Source: Phaeobacter sp. QD34_24 | Lineage (GTDB): Bacteria; Pseudomonadota; Alphaproteobacteria; Rhodobacterales; Rhodobacteraceae | Assembly (NCBI RefSeq): GCF_028890115.1 | Contig: NZ_JARCJD010000003.1 | Coordinates: forward strand, 124,001-188,000 | Length of the DNA: 64,000 nt | Direction of reading: 5' to 3' | In this document: positions 8,609 to 17,885 of the stretch, piece after piece | Layout of the letters: the number at the start of each line of letters is the position of its first letter | Position numbering within the stretch: the first letter of the stretch is position 1 | Notes under the pieces: model-generated | What the model was told of the DNA's origin: nothing | The model's input: only the letters and a program-made list of their open reading frames with translations | The model's database searches: none | Program-made: the position numbers and the translations under genes

Positions 8609-9667
8609 TCAGGCGCTGGCAGTGCCCCAGGTTTGATCCAGAACGCGCAGCCAGTTGCCGTGACAGAGTTTCGTAATCAGCTCCGCACCATAGCCGCGCG
8701 CCGCCATGGCAGCGCGCAATGCGGGCAGGCCGGCCACCGTGCGGATCTCGGCTGGAACAGCGGCGCCGTCGAAATCGGAGCCCAATCCAACCCGGTCTTC
8801 CCCCAAGTGCTCCATCAGATAGTCCAGATGTTCGATCATCCGGTCAATAGGCGTGTCATCATCCATCCGCCCGTCTGCACGCAGGAAGGCCACCGCAAAG
8901 TTCAGGCCGACCATGCCGTCGCTGTCGCGGACGGCGTGCAACTGCCGGTCGGTCAGGTTTCGGCTATGAGTGCTGAGGGCGTGGGCATTGGAATGGGTGG
9001 CAACCAGCGGCGCGTCGCTGTGTTTCGCCACGTCCCAGAACCCGGCCTCATTGAGGTGGGACAGATCAACAAGGATCCGCAAGTCGTTGCATTTCTTGAT
9101 CAAACGGATGCCATTCGCGGTCAGGCCGTCGCCCGTGTCGCCGGTGGAGGGGAAGCGGAACGGCACCCCGTGGCCATAGATGGTTGGCCTGCTCCACACC
9201 GGCCCCAGAGAGCGCAAGCCCGCCTCGTAAAGCACATCCAGCGTGTTGAACTCCGGGTCGATGGCCTCGGCGCCCTCCATGTGCATGACCGCGGCCAGGA
9301 TCCCGGCCTCCATCGCGGCGCGGATCTCGGCGGTGGTCCGGCAGATGCGCAGCGCGCCTTCACGTTCCAGCCGGATCAGGATCGCCGCCTGGGACATGGC
9401 CACCCGGGCGGCCTCGGCCCAGTTCACCGGCTCTGGCAGGGGCAGGTCGTAGGCGGGCTTGTTCATCTCTTCGTCATCCATGGATGACGTTTCATTCGGC
9501 ACATAGATCGCGAAGAAACCGCCGCCAAATCCGCCTGCCTTGGCCTTTGCCAGGTCAATCTGATGGCCACCGTCGCCTTGGAAACCATCCTGTCCGAAGG
9601 GCACGTTGCCACTGTGAATGCGCAGCAAAAGGTCGTTGTGGCCGTCAAAAACGAGGGGCGTCTTCAT
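8609..9667 (-). CDS. Membrane dipeptidase family M19 (renal dipeptidase-like)
   Basis: A 352-residue zinc dipeptidase. The N-terminal FDGHNDLL holds the first metal ligands (His10, Asp12). Further ligands are in MHMEGAEAI, LSHLNEAGFWDV and ATHSNAHAL, and the C-terminal GLGSDFDGA matches the family. Such enzymes cleave dipeptides, including some with a D residue at the C-terminal position. No signal peptide is evident, so hydrolysis is probably cytoplasmic after uptake. It is the first gene of the operon leading into the peptide ABC transporter. Confidence 0.9.
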   Translation of the reverse strand: MKTPLVFDGHNDLLLRIHSGNVPFGQDGFQGDGGHQIDLAKAKAGGFGGGFFAIYVPNETSSMDDEEMNKPAYDLPLPEPVNWAEAARVAMSQAAILIRLEREGALRICRTTAEIRAAMEAGILAAVMHMEGAEAIDPEFNTLDVLYEAGLRSLGPVWSRPTIYGHGVPFRFPSTGDTGDGLTANGIRLIKKCNDLRILVDLSHLNEAGFWDVAKHSDAPLVATHSNAHALSTHSRNLTDRQLHAVRDSDGMVGLNFAVAFLRADGRMDDDTPIDRMIEHLDYLMEHLGEDRVGLGSDFDGAAVPAEIRTVAGLPALRAAMAARGYGAELITKLCHGNWLRVLDQTWGTASA

Positions 9668-9781
9668 GAATTACCTGTGGCGTCTGGTTCGGATATATTG
9701 GATTCAATAACCGATAGCCTTGAGCCGACGACGGCAAATGTCCAGACAAAATCGACCGCAGCGGGCAGGCGTGGTCAAGGA

Positions 9782-10447
9782 TTAGACATCCCTCAGCCCG
9801 TAATCCGCAAAGGCGGCCTTCACCTCGGCCATGTCTGCATCGGTCAGAATATGCGGCTGGCCGATGGACAGGCTGGTGATATATCCCTTGGCGAGGGTTT
9901 CCAGTTCCACCATGCGCCACAGGGCGCGCTCCAGCGTATCGCCGATCACCACGGCGCCATGGTTCGCCATCAGGCAGGCCGCGCGATTATGGAGGGACTC
10001 CAATACGGTATCGGAGAGTTCTGAGGTGCCAAACAGGGCATACTCCGCTACTGGCACCGTATCGCCACCAAAGGCCGCTACCATATAGTGGCAGGCCGGG
10101 ATCTCTGTCCGGTTCATGGCAAGGGCGGTACAATGGACCGGATGCGCATGTACCACGGCGTTCACCTTTGGCTTGCTCCGCAGGATGTCGCGGTGAAAGC
10201 GCCACTCGGACGAGGGTCTCATCTGGCCCGCCTCCGGCGCGCTGCCATCCAGAGGCATCGAGACGATCATCTGAGGCGTCATCTTGGCGTAATCGACCCC
10301 CGAAGGGGTGATCAGCATGGCATCACCCACGCGGACCGAGATATTGCCCGAGGTGCCCTGGTTGATCTGCTGGCGCTCCATCGACAGGCAAGCGTCGATG
10401 ATGGCCTGACGCAGGGCAGGGCGATCTGCATAGGGGGGCTTCGTCAT
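9782..10447 (-). CDS. Class II aldolase (fuculose-phosphate aldolase type), likely methylthioribulose-1-phosphate/deoxyribulose-1-phosphate aldolase
   Basis: A 221-residue zinc class II aldolase/adducin-family enzyme. Visible features are GTSGNISVR near residue 31, catalytic Glu81 in SSEWRFH, zinc histidines in VVHAHPVH (100, 102), and [16 protein letters not shown]. It overlaps mtnA by 4 bp. Pairing of MtnA with an L-fuculose-phosphate-type aldolase is the hallmark of the DHAP shunt, in which 5-(methylthio)ribulose-1-phosphate or 5-deoxyribulose-1-phosphate is cleaved to DHAP and an aldehyde. MtnB dehydratase is the alternative family member, but the GNIS and SSEW motifs fit the aldolase better. 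Confidence 0.8.
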   Translation of the reverse strand: MTKPPYADRPALRQAIIDACLSMERQQINQGTSGNISVRVGDAMLITPSGVDYAKMTPQMIVSMPLDGSAPEAGQMRPSSEWRFHRDILRSKPKVNAVVHAHPVHCTALAMNRTEIPACHYMVAAFGGDTVPVAEYALFGTSELSDTVLESLHNRAACLMANHGAVVIGDTLERALWRMVELETLAKGYITSLSIGQPHILTDADMAEVKAAFADYGLRDV

Positions 10448-11553
10448 GCGGCGCCCGTCGGGCTGGCCAAGTCCGGAAACAGCGCGGCAAGTCCCGCCTC
10501 GCTGGCCTCGCAGACCCCGCGTTCGGTGATCAATCCGGTGACCAGGCGGCTGGGGGTCACATCGAAGGCCGGGTTGCCCACGGGGCAGCCCTTGGGGGTC
10601 ACCTGAACCGTGCCGATGCCGCCCTCGGGCAGGGTGCCTTGCACATGGCTGACCTCCTGGCCCGCACGTTCTTCGATCGGGATCTCGGCCACGCCATCGG
10701 ACACGGTCCAGTCGATGGTGGGCGAGGGCAGCGCGACGTAGAAGGGGACCCCGTTGTCCTTTGCCGCCAGCGCCTTGAGGTAGGTACCGATCTTGTTGCA
10801 GACATCGCCGCTGCGGGTGGTCCGGTCGGTGCCGACGATGACCATGTCGACCTCACCATGCTGCATCAGGTGGCCACCGGCGTTGTCGGTGATATAGCTG
10901 TGGGGGATTCCGTGGCTGCCCAACTCCCAGGCGGTCAGGGCCCCCTGGTTGCGGGGGCGGGTTTCATCGACCCAGACATGGATCGGAATGCCCGCATCAT
11001 GGGCGTGATACATCGGGCTGGTGGCGGTGCCCCAATCCACCGTGGCGATCCATCCGGCATTGCAATGGGTCAGCAGGCGTACCGGTTCTCCCGCAGGTTT
11101 GCGTGATGCAATCTCTTTAATGATTTCAAAGCCATGAAGGCCGATGCTGCGGTTGATTTCCACATCCTCATCGGCGATGTCATGGGCCAGTTGCAGGGCA
11201 GCATCAGCGCGCGCGGCCTCTGGCAAGGCAAGCAGAGCCGCACGGCAGCGGTCCAGCGCCCAGCGCAGGTTGATGGCGGTCGGGCGGGTGGCATGCAGGC
11301 GCTCCCAGGCCTGGTCCAAGGCCGTGTCGCTCGGATCCAGCCGTGCTGCAAGGGCCATGCCATAGGCGGCTGTCGCACCGATCAATGGTGCGCCGCGCAC
11401 ATGCATGCCGGTGATCGCCTCGCAGTATTCTGCCAGCGTGTCGAGCTGTTGAATGCGGAAATCATGCGGCAGCCAACGCTGATCGATGATCTGCAATGCG
11501 CCTTGCGTCTTGTCCCACCACAGGGACCGATATGGGGTGCCGTCGACCTTCAC
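10444..11553 (-). CDS. mtnA: S-methyl-5-thioribose-1-phosphate isomerase
   Basis: A 369-residue MtnA-family aldose-ketose isomerase related to eIF2B. It converts 5-methylthioribose-1-phosphate (or 5-deoxyribose-1-phosphate) to the ribulose form. Family motifs seen: [34 protein letters not shown], the catalytic-Asp region [18 protein letters not shown], and [19 protein letters not shown] at the C terminus. No mtnK or mtnP kinase/phosphorylase gene is adjacent. It is translationally coupled to the aldolase downstream. Confidence 0.93.
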   Translation of the reverse strand: MKVDGTPYRSLWWDKTQGALQIIDQRWLPHDFRIQQLDTLAEYCEAITGMHVRGAPLIGATAAYGMALAARLDPSDTALDQAWERLHATRPTAINLRWALDRCRAALLALPEAARADAALQLAHDIADEDVEINRSIGLHGFEIIKEIASRKPAGEPVRLLTHCNAGWIATVDWGTATSPMYHAHDAGIPIHVWVDETRPRNQGALTAWELGSHGIPHSYITDNAGGHLMQHGEVDMVIVGTDRTTRSGDVCNKIGTYLKALAAKDNGVPFYVALPSPTIDWTVSDGVAEIPIEERAGQEVSHVQGTLPEGGIGTVQVTPKGCPVGNPAFDVTPSRLVTGLITERGVCEASEAGLAALFPDLASPTGAA

Positions 11554-11725
11554 CTGCGTTTCACTCCAATTGCGGTTCTACCCCGCAAGTTGTCGCGGAA
11601 AAGCAGCACGCCTGCAAGAGAGGCGGAGCTTTGAAGCACAGCAATTGGGTCCATCGCGCCTGAGTGTAGTGACGCGGGCCATTCAATCCATGGGGAGGGC
11701 GGCTTTGCCGCCTGCAATATTGTGG
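11554..11725. other. Intergenic region upstream of mtnA
   Basis: Non-coding stretch holding the presumed mtnA promoter on the minus strand. A GGCGGC-TTT-GCCGCC hairpin lies at 11698-11712, just past the stop of the small reverse gene that follows; it lacks a clear T-run. No SAM or other riboswitch was recognised. Confidence 0.5.
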
Positions 11726-12016
11726 CTAAGACAGGCTGGCCCTGGCCCGCTGCCCACGCTCGAATGCTGCAATCAGGATGATTTGCCACTTGCGCGGGGT
11801 GTCGCGGAATTCCGGCACGATATCGCAGTTCAGGAAGGCGACCTCGGTATCGCCCATCAGAATTGACCCGCCCTGCTGTGAGGCAGGTTCTCCTGCGGCG
11901 AGAGACGAGGCGCGCGCCGGCGGCAGCGTTCGCGCAGCCATCGAGACACAGCGCTCCAGCGCCCAGAAATCGGATATCTCGGGGCCGTTTTTGACGATGT
12001 CACTGAGACGGATCAT
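11726..12016 (-). CDS. Small conserved-looking hypothetical protein
   Basis: A 96-residue frame of unknown function starting MIRLSDIVKNGPEISDFWALE. The ATG at 12016 is preferred over one at 12106 because AAGGA lies about 10 bases before it, while the upstream ATG has no ribosome binding site. No signal peptide or membrane helix. The composition is mixed and protein-like (DTEVAFLNCDIVPEF, then RKWQIILIAAFERG). It is isolated between mtnA and the TRAP operon and could be a real short roseobacter protein; no family is claimed. Confidence 0.45.
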   Translation of the reverse strand: MIRLSDIVKNGPEISDFWALERCVSMAARTLPPARASSLAAGEPASQQGGSILMGDTEVAFLNCDIVPEFRDTPRKWQIILIAAFERGQRARASLS

Positions 12017-12602
12017 AGCGTCAGGATCCTTGGGCTGAATGCGGGCCGGGGCGGGAGGAACACCCGGTTTGCCAAGTATCGCCTGAAACCGGGGATTGTC
12101 ACGCATTCAAAGGCTGAGATGTTACGATTTTGTGCCGTATTTGCGCGCTCGCCACAGCGGCGCTGGGGCTGGATCGCAGGCCTGTCGGAACGCCCGCTGT
12201 CCTTGCGCCGGGCCGTGATGCCGGGACGCGGTCCGCGGGTAAGTGCGGACGGCAAGTCGGGGCCGGGCTACGAATGGGGCTTGCAATCAACTGCGACATT
12301 CTGCCACAGTTTCGCGAATCCGGGCCAATCGGTTTCACGCGGGGAAAATAAGGCTTCAAGCGTCAGATATGCGGGAATGCGGTGATTTCAACCCTTTCCC
12401 GAAAAGGCAGAGTTGACAGGTAAAGCGGTCAACTGAAAGGCTGGACAGTGTCTCGCGCAAACGGGTCTTTTGGTTGCGCCCACAGCGGCGCCGATCAGGA
12501 TCGGTTGCAACGGTTCCGGATTGAAAAGAGAGCCGAGTACTGCACCAAGCAGTGCGGAGTCAAACGGAAGACCATACGGAAGACAATGGGAGAAACGACA
12601 TC
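12017..12602. other. Long intergenic region upstream of the TRAP operon
   Basis: Nearly 590 bases without a convincing gene; short open frames on both strands lack ribosome binding sites and protein-like composition. It contains a perfect inverted repeat at 12411-12434 and, at its end, a purine-rich leader with GGGAGA before the TRAP binding-protein ATG. Confidence 0.5.
12411..12434. promoter_or_regulatory. Inverted repeat AGTTGAC-N10-GTCAACT upstream of the TRAP operon
   Basis: Perfect 7-bp arms at 12411-12417 and 12428-12434 with a 10-bp spacer, 169 bp before the TAXI gene. The left arm contains TTGACA, a consensus -35 hexamer, so the repeat could be an operator overlapping a promoter. No convincing -10 was found. 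The regulator is unknown. Confidence 0.35.
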
Positions 12603-13568
12603 ATGAAACACGCAAAGCTTTCCGTCGGCGCATTTGTGGCTGCGGCCTTTATGGCACCAGCAGCTTACGCCCAGGAGTTCATCACCATCGGGACCGGCGG
12701 TGTGACAGGCGTTTACTATCCGACCGGTGGCGCGATCTGCCGTCTGGTCAACAAGGACCGCAAGGAGCACGGCTTCAAATGCGCCGTCGAATCCACCGGT
12801 GGTTCTGTCTATAACATCAACACCATCCGCGAAGGCGAGCTGCAGTTCGGCGTGGCCCAGTCGGACTGGCAGTACCATGCCTATCACGGCACCTCCAAAT
12901 TCGAGGAAAAAGGCCCCTTCGAAGGGCTGCGCGCGGTCTTCTCCGTCCACCCGGAACCCTTTACCGTGGTTGCACGCGCCGATGCAGGCGTGACCAACTT
13001 CGATGACCTGAAGGGCAAGCGCGTCAACATCGGCAACCCCGGTTCCGGCCAGCGTGGCACCATGGAAGTGCTGATGGCGGCCAAGGGCTGGGGCATGGAA
13101 GACTTTGCCCTCGCGACCGAGCTGAAGGCGGCGGAACAGTCCGCAGCGCTCTGTGACAATCAGATCGATGCGATGGTCTATACCGTGGGCCACCCCTCCG
13201 GTTCGATCCAAGAAGCCACCACTGCCTGTGACTCGGTCCTGGTCACCGTCGATGGCCCCGCGGTTGAAAAACTGGTTGCGGACAATGCCTTCTACCGCAC
13301 CGCCACCATCCCCGGCGGCATGTATCGCGGCTCGGATGCAGACACCCAGACCTTTGGTGTAGGCGCGACCTTCGTCTCCTCCACCGATGTCTCCGAAGAT
13401 GCGGTCTATGCGGTCGTGAAGTCGGTGTTTGAAAACTTCGATGCCTTCAAGAAGCTGCACCCGGCCTTTGCCAACCTGAAGCCGGAAGAGATGATCGCGG
13501 ACGGCCTGTCGGCCCCGCTGCATGACGGTGCGGCGAAATACTACCGCGAAAAAGGCTGGATCGAATAA
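12603..13568 (+). CDS. TAXI-family TRAP transporter solute-binding protein
   Basis: A 321-residue periplasmic binding protein with a Sec signal peptide (cleavage after AYA, near residue 23). The mature start [22 protein letters not shown] is the hallmark of the TAXI (TRAP-associated extracytoplasmic immunogenic) family, with [11 protein letters not shown] further on. The ATG at 12603 has GGGAGA upstream; an in-frame ATG at 12552 would put extra residues before the signal peptide. It binds a substrate, often a dicarboxylate or amino acid such as glutamate in this family, for the fused permease downstream. Confidence 0.92.
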   Translation: MKHAKLSVGAFVAAAFMAPAAYAQEFITIGTGGVTGVYYPTGGAICRLVNKDRKEHGFKCAVESTGGSVYNINTIREGELQFGVAQSDWQYHAYHGTSKFEEKGPFEGLRAVFSVHPEPFTVVARADAGVTNFDDLKGKRVNIGNPGSGQRGTMEVLMAAKGWGMEDFALATELKAAEQSAALCDNQIDAMVYTVGHPSGSIQEATTACDSVLVTVDGPAVEKLVADNAFYRTATIPGGMYRGSDADTQTFGVGATFVSSTDVSEDAVYAVVKSVFENFDAFKKLHPAFANLKPEEMIADGLSAPLHDGAAKYYREKGWIE

Positions 13569-13588
13569 GATCCGCCCTTTGCGATCGG

Positions 13589-13611
13589 GAGGGGCAGCGC
13601 GTTTGCCCCTC
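13589..13611 (+). terminator. Hairpin between TAXI binding protein and permease genes (attenuator-like)
   Basis: Perfect 8-bp stem (GAGGGGCA / TGCCCCTC) with a 7-base loop, followed by TTCTGC rather than a T-run. It lies 20 bases after the binding-protein stop and 88 before the permease ATG. Such elements commonly stabilise the upstream message or partly terminate, giving an excess of binding protein. Confidence 0.6.
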
Positions 13612-13698
13612 TTCTGCGCCGACAGGGTATTTCATCTGCAAGGGCGCCAATCACAATAGGCGGAGCCTGCATCAGGGCCTCCGCAGGGGAGATTATCC

Positions 13699-16308
13699 AT
13701 GACATCCGATGCGCAAGGAAATCGACCGCTTACCGAAGAAGAACTGCAGGAACTGGTTGCATCCTCGGATGCGGGCGCGCGCAACCCGATTGGGTCTGTG
13801 GGGCTGTTCCTTGCCATCGTTGCGGTAACATGGTCGGTCTTTCAGGTCATTCTGGCCTCACCATTGTCCAACGTCATCCTGCCGGGCAGCGTTGTGAACA
13901 ATTCCCGCCAGATCCATCTGGCCTTCGCCATTTTCCTGGCCTACGCCGCCTATCCGGCGCTGAAGACCAGCCCGCGCGGGTACATCCCGATCCAGGATTG
14001 GATCTATGCGGTGGTGGGCACGGGGATCGCGCTTTATGGCTATATCTTCTATCAGAAAATCGTCGATTCCGGCGGGCTTGCCGACGACATGGACAAGTGG
14101 TTCGCACTGGCCGGTCTGGTGCTGCTGTTCGAGGCCGCGCGCCGCGCGCTTGGCCCGGCGATGGCGATCATCGCGACGATCTTCCTGCTTTACGTGTTCT
14201 TCGGCTCTTCCGAGGTGGTGCCCGAGGTCATTCGCTGGAAGGGCGCCAGCCTGAAAAAGGCGATGAGCCATATGTGGATCACCTCCGAGGGCGTCTTTGG
14301 CATCGCGCTGGGGGTTTCGACCAAGTTCGTCTTCCTCTTCGTGCTGTTCGGCGCCCTGCTGGATAAGGCCGGGGCCGGCAACTACTTCATCAAGATGGCC
14401 TTCGGCGCCCTGGGACACCTGCGCGGTGGGCCGGCCAAGGCGGCCGTCGTCGGCTCTGCCGCGACGGGTCTGATCTCGGGCTCTTCCATTGCCAACGTTG
14501 TAACGACCGGCACCTTCACCATCCCGTTGATGAAACGGGTGGGCTTTACCAATGAACAGGCCGGATCGGTCGAGGTTGCCTCGTCTGTCAACGGGCAGAT
14601 CATGCCGCCGGTGATGGGGGCTGCGGCCTTCTTGATGGTGGAATATGTGGGGATTTCCTACGTGGAGGTCATCACCCATGCCTTCCTGCCGGCCGCCATC
14701 TCATATGTCGCGCTGGTCTATATCGTGCACCTTGAGGCGGTGAAGCGGAACATGCCGACCCTCGGCAACCGTGTTGTCTCCATGGGCCGTACCATCGGCG
14801 GCATGGCCGCCTTCTTCGCGGGATTTGCGGCGCTCTGCTACGGGGTGCAATATCCGGTCGGCTGGATCGTGTCGTTGATGCCCGAGGCATCCGGCATTAC
14901 CCTGTCGCTCTTGGTGGTTGCAGCCTATGTCGTGCTGCTGAAACTCGCCGCCGGGGTCGAGGACTTGGTGCCGGACGATCCCAGCGCGGAAACCGTGGAC
15001 CTGCCGGATGTGGGCAAGATCTACAAGGCCGGCCTGCATTATCTGCTGCCGATCATCGTGCTGGTTTACTTCCTGATGATCGAACAGAAATCGCCGGGTC
15101 TCTCGGCCTTCTGGGCGACGGCGCTCCTGTTCGTGATCCTGCTGACGCAGAAACCGCTCAAGGCGCTGTTCCGCGGCCAGGCGAACCTTGCACTCAACTT
15201 CATGGAGGGCGTCAGCGATCTGTGGCACGGGATGATTGACGGTGCGCGCAACATGATCGGTATCGCTCTGGCGACCGCCACGGCGGGCGTGATCGTCGGC
15301 ACCGTGACGCTGACCGGCGTTGGTCAGGTGATGTCCGAACTGGTGGAGTTCCTGTCGGGCGGCAACCTGATCCTGATGCTGATCATGGTCGGCCTTCTGT
15401 CGCTGGTCCTTGGCATGGGGCTGCCGACCACGGCGAACTACATCGTTGTCAGCTCGCTGATGGCCGGGGTCGTGGTGGAACTTGGCGCGCAATCGGGGCT
15501 GATCGTTCCCTTGATCGCTGTTCATCTCTTCGTGTTCTACTTCGGCATCATGGCCGATGTGACGCCACCCGTGGGCCTAGCCAGCTTTGCGGCGGCTGCC
15601 GTGTCCGGCGGCGATGCGATCCGCACAGGGTTTGTTGCCTTCTTCTACTCCTTGCGCACCGTGGCGCTGCCTTTCGTGTTCATCTTCAACACCGACCTGT
15701 TGTTGATCGATGTGACATGGACACAAGGCATATTGGTAGCCATCTCGGCGACCATTGCGATCCTGGTCTTCACCGCCGGAACCATGGGATATTTCCTGAC
15801 CCGCAGCCGCATCTATGAAAGCGTGCTGTTGGTGCTGGTGGCCTTTGCCCTGTTCCGTCCTGACTTCTTCATGAACCAGATCATGCCGCCCTTTGCCGCG
15901 GTGCCGCCGAGCGAACTGGTCGAGGCGCTGTCTGCATCGCACGAAGGGCAGGATATCCGTTTGCGCATCGAAGGCCCGGATTTCGACACCGGCGGTGCCG
16001 CCTCCACCACGCTGGTGATCCCGTCGGATGGGTCGGGTGATGGCCTTGCCATGGCCGAAGGCATCGGTCTGGTGCTGATCCCCGAAGACGGGCTGATGAA
16101 GCTGGACGCGCCAGGGTTCGGCACCCCGGCAGAAGAGACCCTGGGCAGTTTCGACTTCTACGGTGACGATCCGGTGCAGGTGACCGCGATCCAGGCGCCG
16201 CAGGATCAGATGCCCAAGGAGTTGATCTTTATCCCCGCACTGCTGCTTCTGGCCCTGGTTGCCCTGATGCAGCGGGGCCGGGCCAGCAAGGAAGGAGTAC
16301 CGGCATGA
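13699..16308 (+). CDS. TRAP transporter fused permease (4TM + 12TM, DUF3394 tail)
   Basis: An 869-residue inner-membrane permease in which the small and large TRAP subunits (DctQ-like and DctM-like) are fused, as is usual for TAXI systems. The first ~190 residues hold the small-subunit helices. The DctM core has motifs such as SAATGLISGSSIANVVTTG, SSVNGQIMPPVMGAAAF and the second half GMGLPTTANYIVVSSLM. The C-terminal ~150 residues after the last helices (region near PDFFMNQIMPPF) match the DUF3394 extension. A GGGGAG site precedes the ATG. The stop overlaps the Usp gene by 4 bp. Confidence 0.93.
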   Translation: MTSDAQGNRPLTEEELQELVASSDAGARNPIGSVGLFLAIVAVTWSVFQVILASPLSNVILPGSVVNNSRQIHLAFAIFLAYAAYPALKTSPRGYIPIQDWIYAVVGTGIALYGYIFYQKIVDSGGLADDMDKWFALAGLVLLFEAARRALGPAMAIIATIFLLYVFFGSSEVVPEVIRWKGASLKKAMSHMWITSEGVFGIALGVSTKFVFLFVLFGALLDKAGAGNYFIKMAFGALGHLRGGPAKAAVVGSAATGLISGSSIANVVTTGTFTIPLMKRVGFTNEQAGSVEVASSVNGQIMPPVMGAAAFLMVEYVGISYVEVITHAFLPAAISYVALVYIVHLEAVKRNMPTLGNRVVSMGRTIGGMAAFFAGFAALCYGVQYPVGWIVSLMPEASGITLSLLVVAAYVVLLKLAAGVEDLVPDDPSAETVDLPDVGKIYKAGLHYLLPIIVLVYFLMIEQKSPGLSAFWATALLFVILLTQKPLKALFRGQANLALNFMEGVSDLWHGMIDGARNMIGIALATATAGVIVGTVTLTGVGQVMSELVEFLSGGNLILMLIMVGLLSLVLGMGLPTTANYIVVSSLMAGVVVELGAQSGLIVPLIAVHLFVFYFGIMADVTPPVGLASFAAAAVSGGDAIRTGFVAFFYSLRTVALPFVFIFNTDLLLIDVTWTQGILVAISATIAILVFTAGTMGYFLTRSRIYESVLLVLVAFALFRPDFFMNQIMPPFAAVPPSELVEALSASHEGQDIRLRIEGPDFDTGGAASTTLVIPSDGSGDGLAMAEGIGLVLIPEDGLMKLDAPGFGTPAEETLGSFDFYGDDPVQVTAIQAPQDQMPKELIFIPALLLLALVALMQRGRASKEGVPA

Positions 16309-16736
16309 GCAAATCCGTTCTCTGTGCGCTTGAACTGGGCGATGCGGCGCTGGACCGCAAGGTTCTGGAACAGGCCGCGCGTCTGGCCGAACTGGACGAT
16401 GCGCAGCTTGATGTGGTGAACGTCCTCCCGGATTTTGGCGAAAGCTGGGTCTCGGGCTTTTTCGAAGAGCATCACCACGACAAGGCGGTGCGGGACACAT
16501 CCGCCCATCTCCGGCAGCTCTGCGAAGAGGTGCTGGGGGCGGAGCGCAACGAAAAGGTCCGTCATGTGGTCGCCACCGGCACCGCCTATCAGGAGATCCT
16601 GAATGTGGCGGAGAAGGCGGGAAGCGACCTGATCGTGATCGGCGCCCACAAGCCGGATCTCAAGGATTACCTCCTTGGCCCCAATGCGGCGCGAGTGATC
16701 CGCCATTCGGAGTGTTCGGTCTTCGTCGTGCGCTAG
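16305..16736 (+). CDS. Universal stress protein (UspA family) of the TRAP operon
   Basis: A 143-residue Usp-fold protein. The N-terminal VLCALELGD strand, the DLIVIGAHKPDLKDYLLG loop and the C-terminal ARVIRHSECSVFVV are typical of the nucleotide-binding UspA family. It is translationally coupled to the permease (ATGA overlap). In Halomonas the equivalent TeaD protein is encoded with a TRAP system and modulates transport, so a regulatory role on this transporter is the best inference. Confidence 0.9.
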   Translation: MSKSVLCALELGDAALDRKVLEQAARLAELDDAQLDVVNVLPDFGESWVSGFFEEHHHDKAVRDTSAHLRQLCEEVLGAERNEKVRHVVATGTAYQEILNVAEKAGSDLIVIGAHKPDLKDYLLGPNAARVIRHSECSVFVVR

Positions 16737-16766
16737 CGGCGCAATGGCATCGGCCAATATCAAATC

Positions 16767-16800
16767 ACAGAGGCGCCTTTTGCGGGCGCCTCTGTTTCAT
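16767..16800 (+). terminator. Intrinsic terminator after the TRAP-usp operon
   Basis: 11-bp perfect stem (ACAGAGGCGCC / GGCGCCTCTGT) with a 7-base loop, then TTCATTTT. It lies between convergent genes and could serve the reverse attH-like transcript as well. Confidence 0.8.
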
Positions 16801-16808
16801 TTTCGGGA

Positions 16809-17885
16809 TCATTCGGGCGCGTAGCCGGTCATTTCCAGATACCCCAGGCCATGGTGACTGCCGCTGATCCGTACCGGCCCCTCCCAATAGGGAAAGGACG
16901 TGCCCATCCAGGCTTGCGGGTTCAGGGCCTCGACGGTGGCAGTAAGTCCCCGCTCCGGCAGTGAAACCTGCCAGCGGGTGGGAATGGAGCGGCCCGCCAC
17001 CTTGCTGAACGCCAAAGGCGCGGCCGCAAAGGTGCCGGGGGGCAGCGGTGTTGCCGTGCCAGACGGATCGATCCAGGTGCCAGAGGTGAAATCGCCTGTG
17101 CCGCCGCGCAAGATGAACCCCATCAGTTTGTCGCCGGTGTCAAAGGACAGGGAAAACCAGTCCCATCCGGTTTGATCGGCCTCCAGCGGCTGGCTGGACC
17201 ATTCGCGATCGAGCCAGGCCTGTCCGGTGACCTGAACCGGGCCGGATGGCAGGTTCACCGTACCCTCCACCCGGTAGCGGGGCTGGGAATAGTAATAACT
17301 GGCCTGACCGCTGGCGGATTTCACCGAGTAGCCATCCTCCCCATGCAGAACCAGCGGTCCTTTGGCCTGCAAGTGCAGCCGATAGGAAAACTCCGGACCA
17401 TTGGCGGAAAGGTCCAGCCTGTCGATGCCATCGCCTAGCGCCTGCATCTGCCAGTCATCGATCCAGGCGGCAAAGGGATCGGCTGTGACCCCGGCCTGAC
17501 CGATGCCGCCACGCGCCAGCCGCTCCGAATGATAATGCGCCTCTTCCGTCGTCAGGGCGGCGTGACCCATCCAGATCTGGGGGCTGTCCCAGCCGGGTCT
17601 CTCCTCCGGCGCAAGGGCAGAGCGAAACAGGGTCCATTGGATCCCATAGTCCCGCCCGTCCTCGCTCTTGAGGTTGGCCGTCAGATACCACCATTCGATG
17701 CGGTATTCGGGATGTGGCCCGTGATCGCGCGGAAACGTGAGTACCGTGCCGTGTTCAGGAACCGCAAACCCGGCCGCATCGGTGCCAAGCCCCGCAAACC
17801 CCTGGGCCAGCGCGGGCACCGGCGCAAGCAGGAGTGCTGCGAGAGCTGCCCGGAGCAGATGCAGAAGGGAGAGGCTATTTCTCAT
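16809..17885 (-). CDS. AttH-like / carotenoid 1,2-hydratase-like secreted lipocalin-fold protein
   Basis: A ~358-residue exported protein with a signal peptide (hydrophobic core, then PALAQG) and the AttH/CrtC two-domain lipocalin-like fold. Recognisable stretches are PEYRIEWWYLTANL, GIQWTLFR and GQAWLDREWSSQPL. In Agrobacterium-type att clusters AttH is encoded with an ABC exporter, exactly as here. The ATG at 17885 sits inside the end of the permease gene (11-bp overlap; another ATG at 17891 is possible). Despite the CrtC resemblance there are no carotenoid genes nearby, so a carotenoid role is unlikely. Confidence 0.85.
   Translation of the reverse strand: MRNSLSLLHLLRAALAALLLAPVPALAQGFAGLGTDAAGFAVPEHGTVLTFPRDHGPHPEYRIEWWYLTANLKSEDGRDYGIQWTLFRSALAPEERPGWDSPQIWMGHAALTTEEAHYHSERLARGGIGQAGVTADPFAAWIDDWQMQALGDGIDRLDLSANGPEFSYRLHLQAKGPLVLHGEDGYSVKSASGQASYYYSQPRYRVEGTVNLPSGPVQVTGQAWLDREWSSQPLEADQTGWDWFSLSFDTGDKLMGFILRGGTGDFTSGTWIDPSGTATPLPPGTFAAAPLAFSKVAGRSIPTRWQVSLPERGLTATVEALNPQAWMGTSFPYWEGPVRISGSHHGLGYLEMTGYAPE

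Noticed and set aside
12119-12385. Short + strand frames of 73-88 codons upstream of the TRAP operon
   Set aside because: Overlapping frames, no ribosome binding site, basic low-complexity composition.
16809-17885. Carotenoid 1,2-hydratase (CrtC) as the literal function
   Set aside because: Fold similarity only; the protein is secreted and encoded with an ABC exporter, and no carotenoid genes are near.
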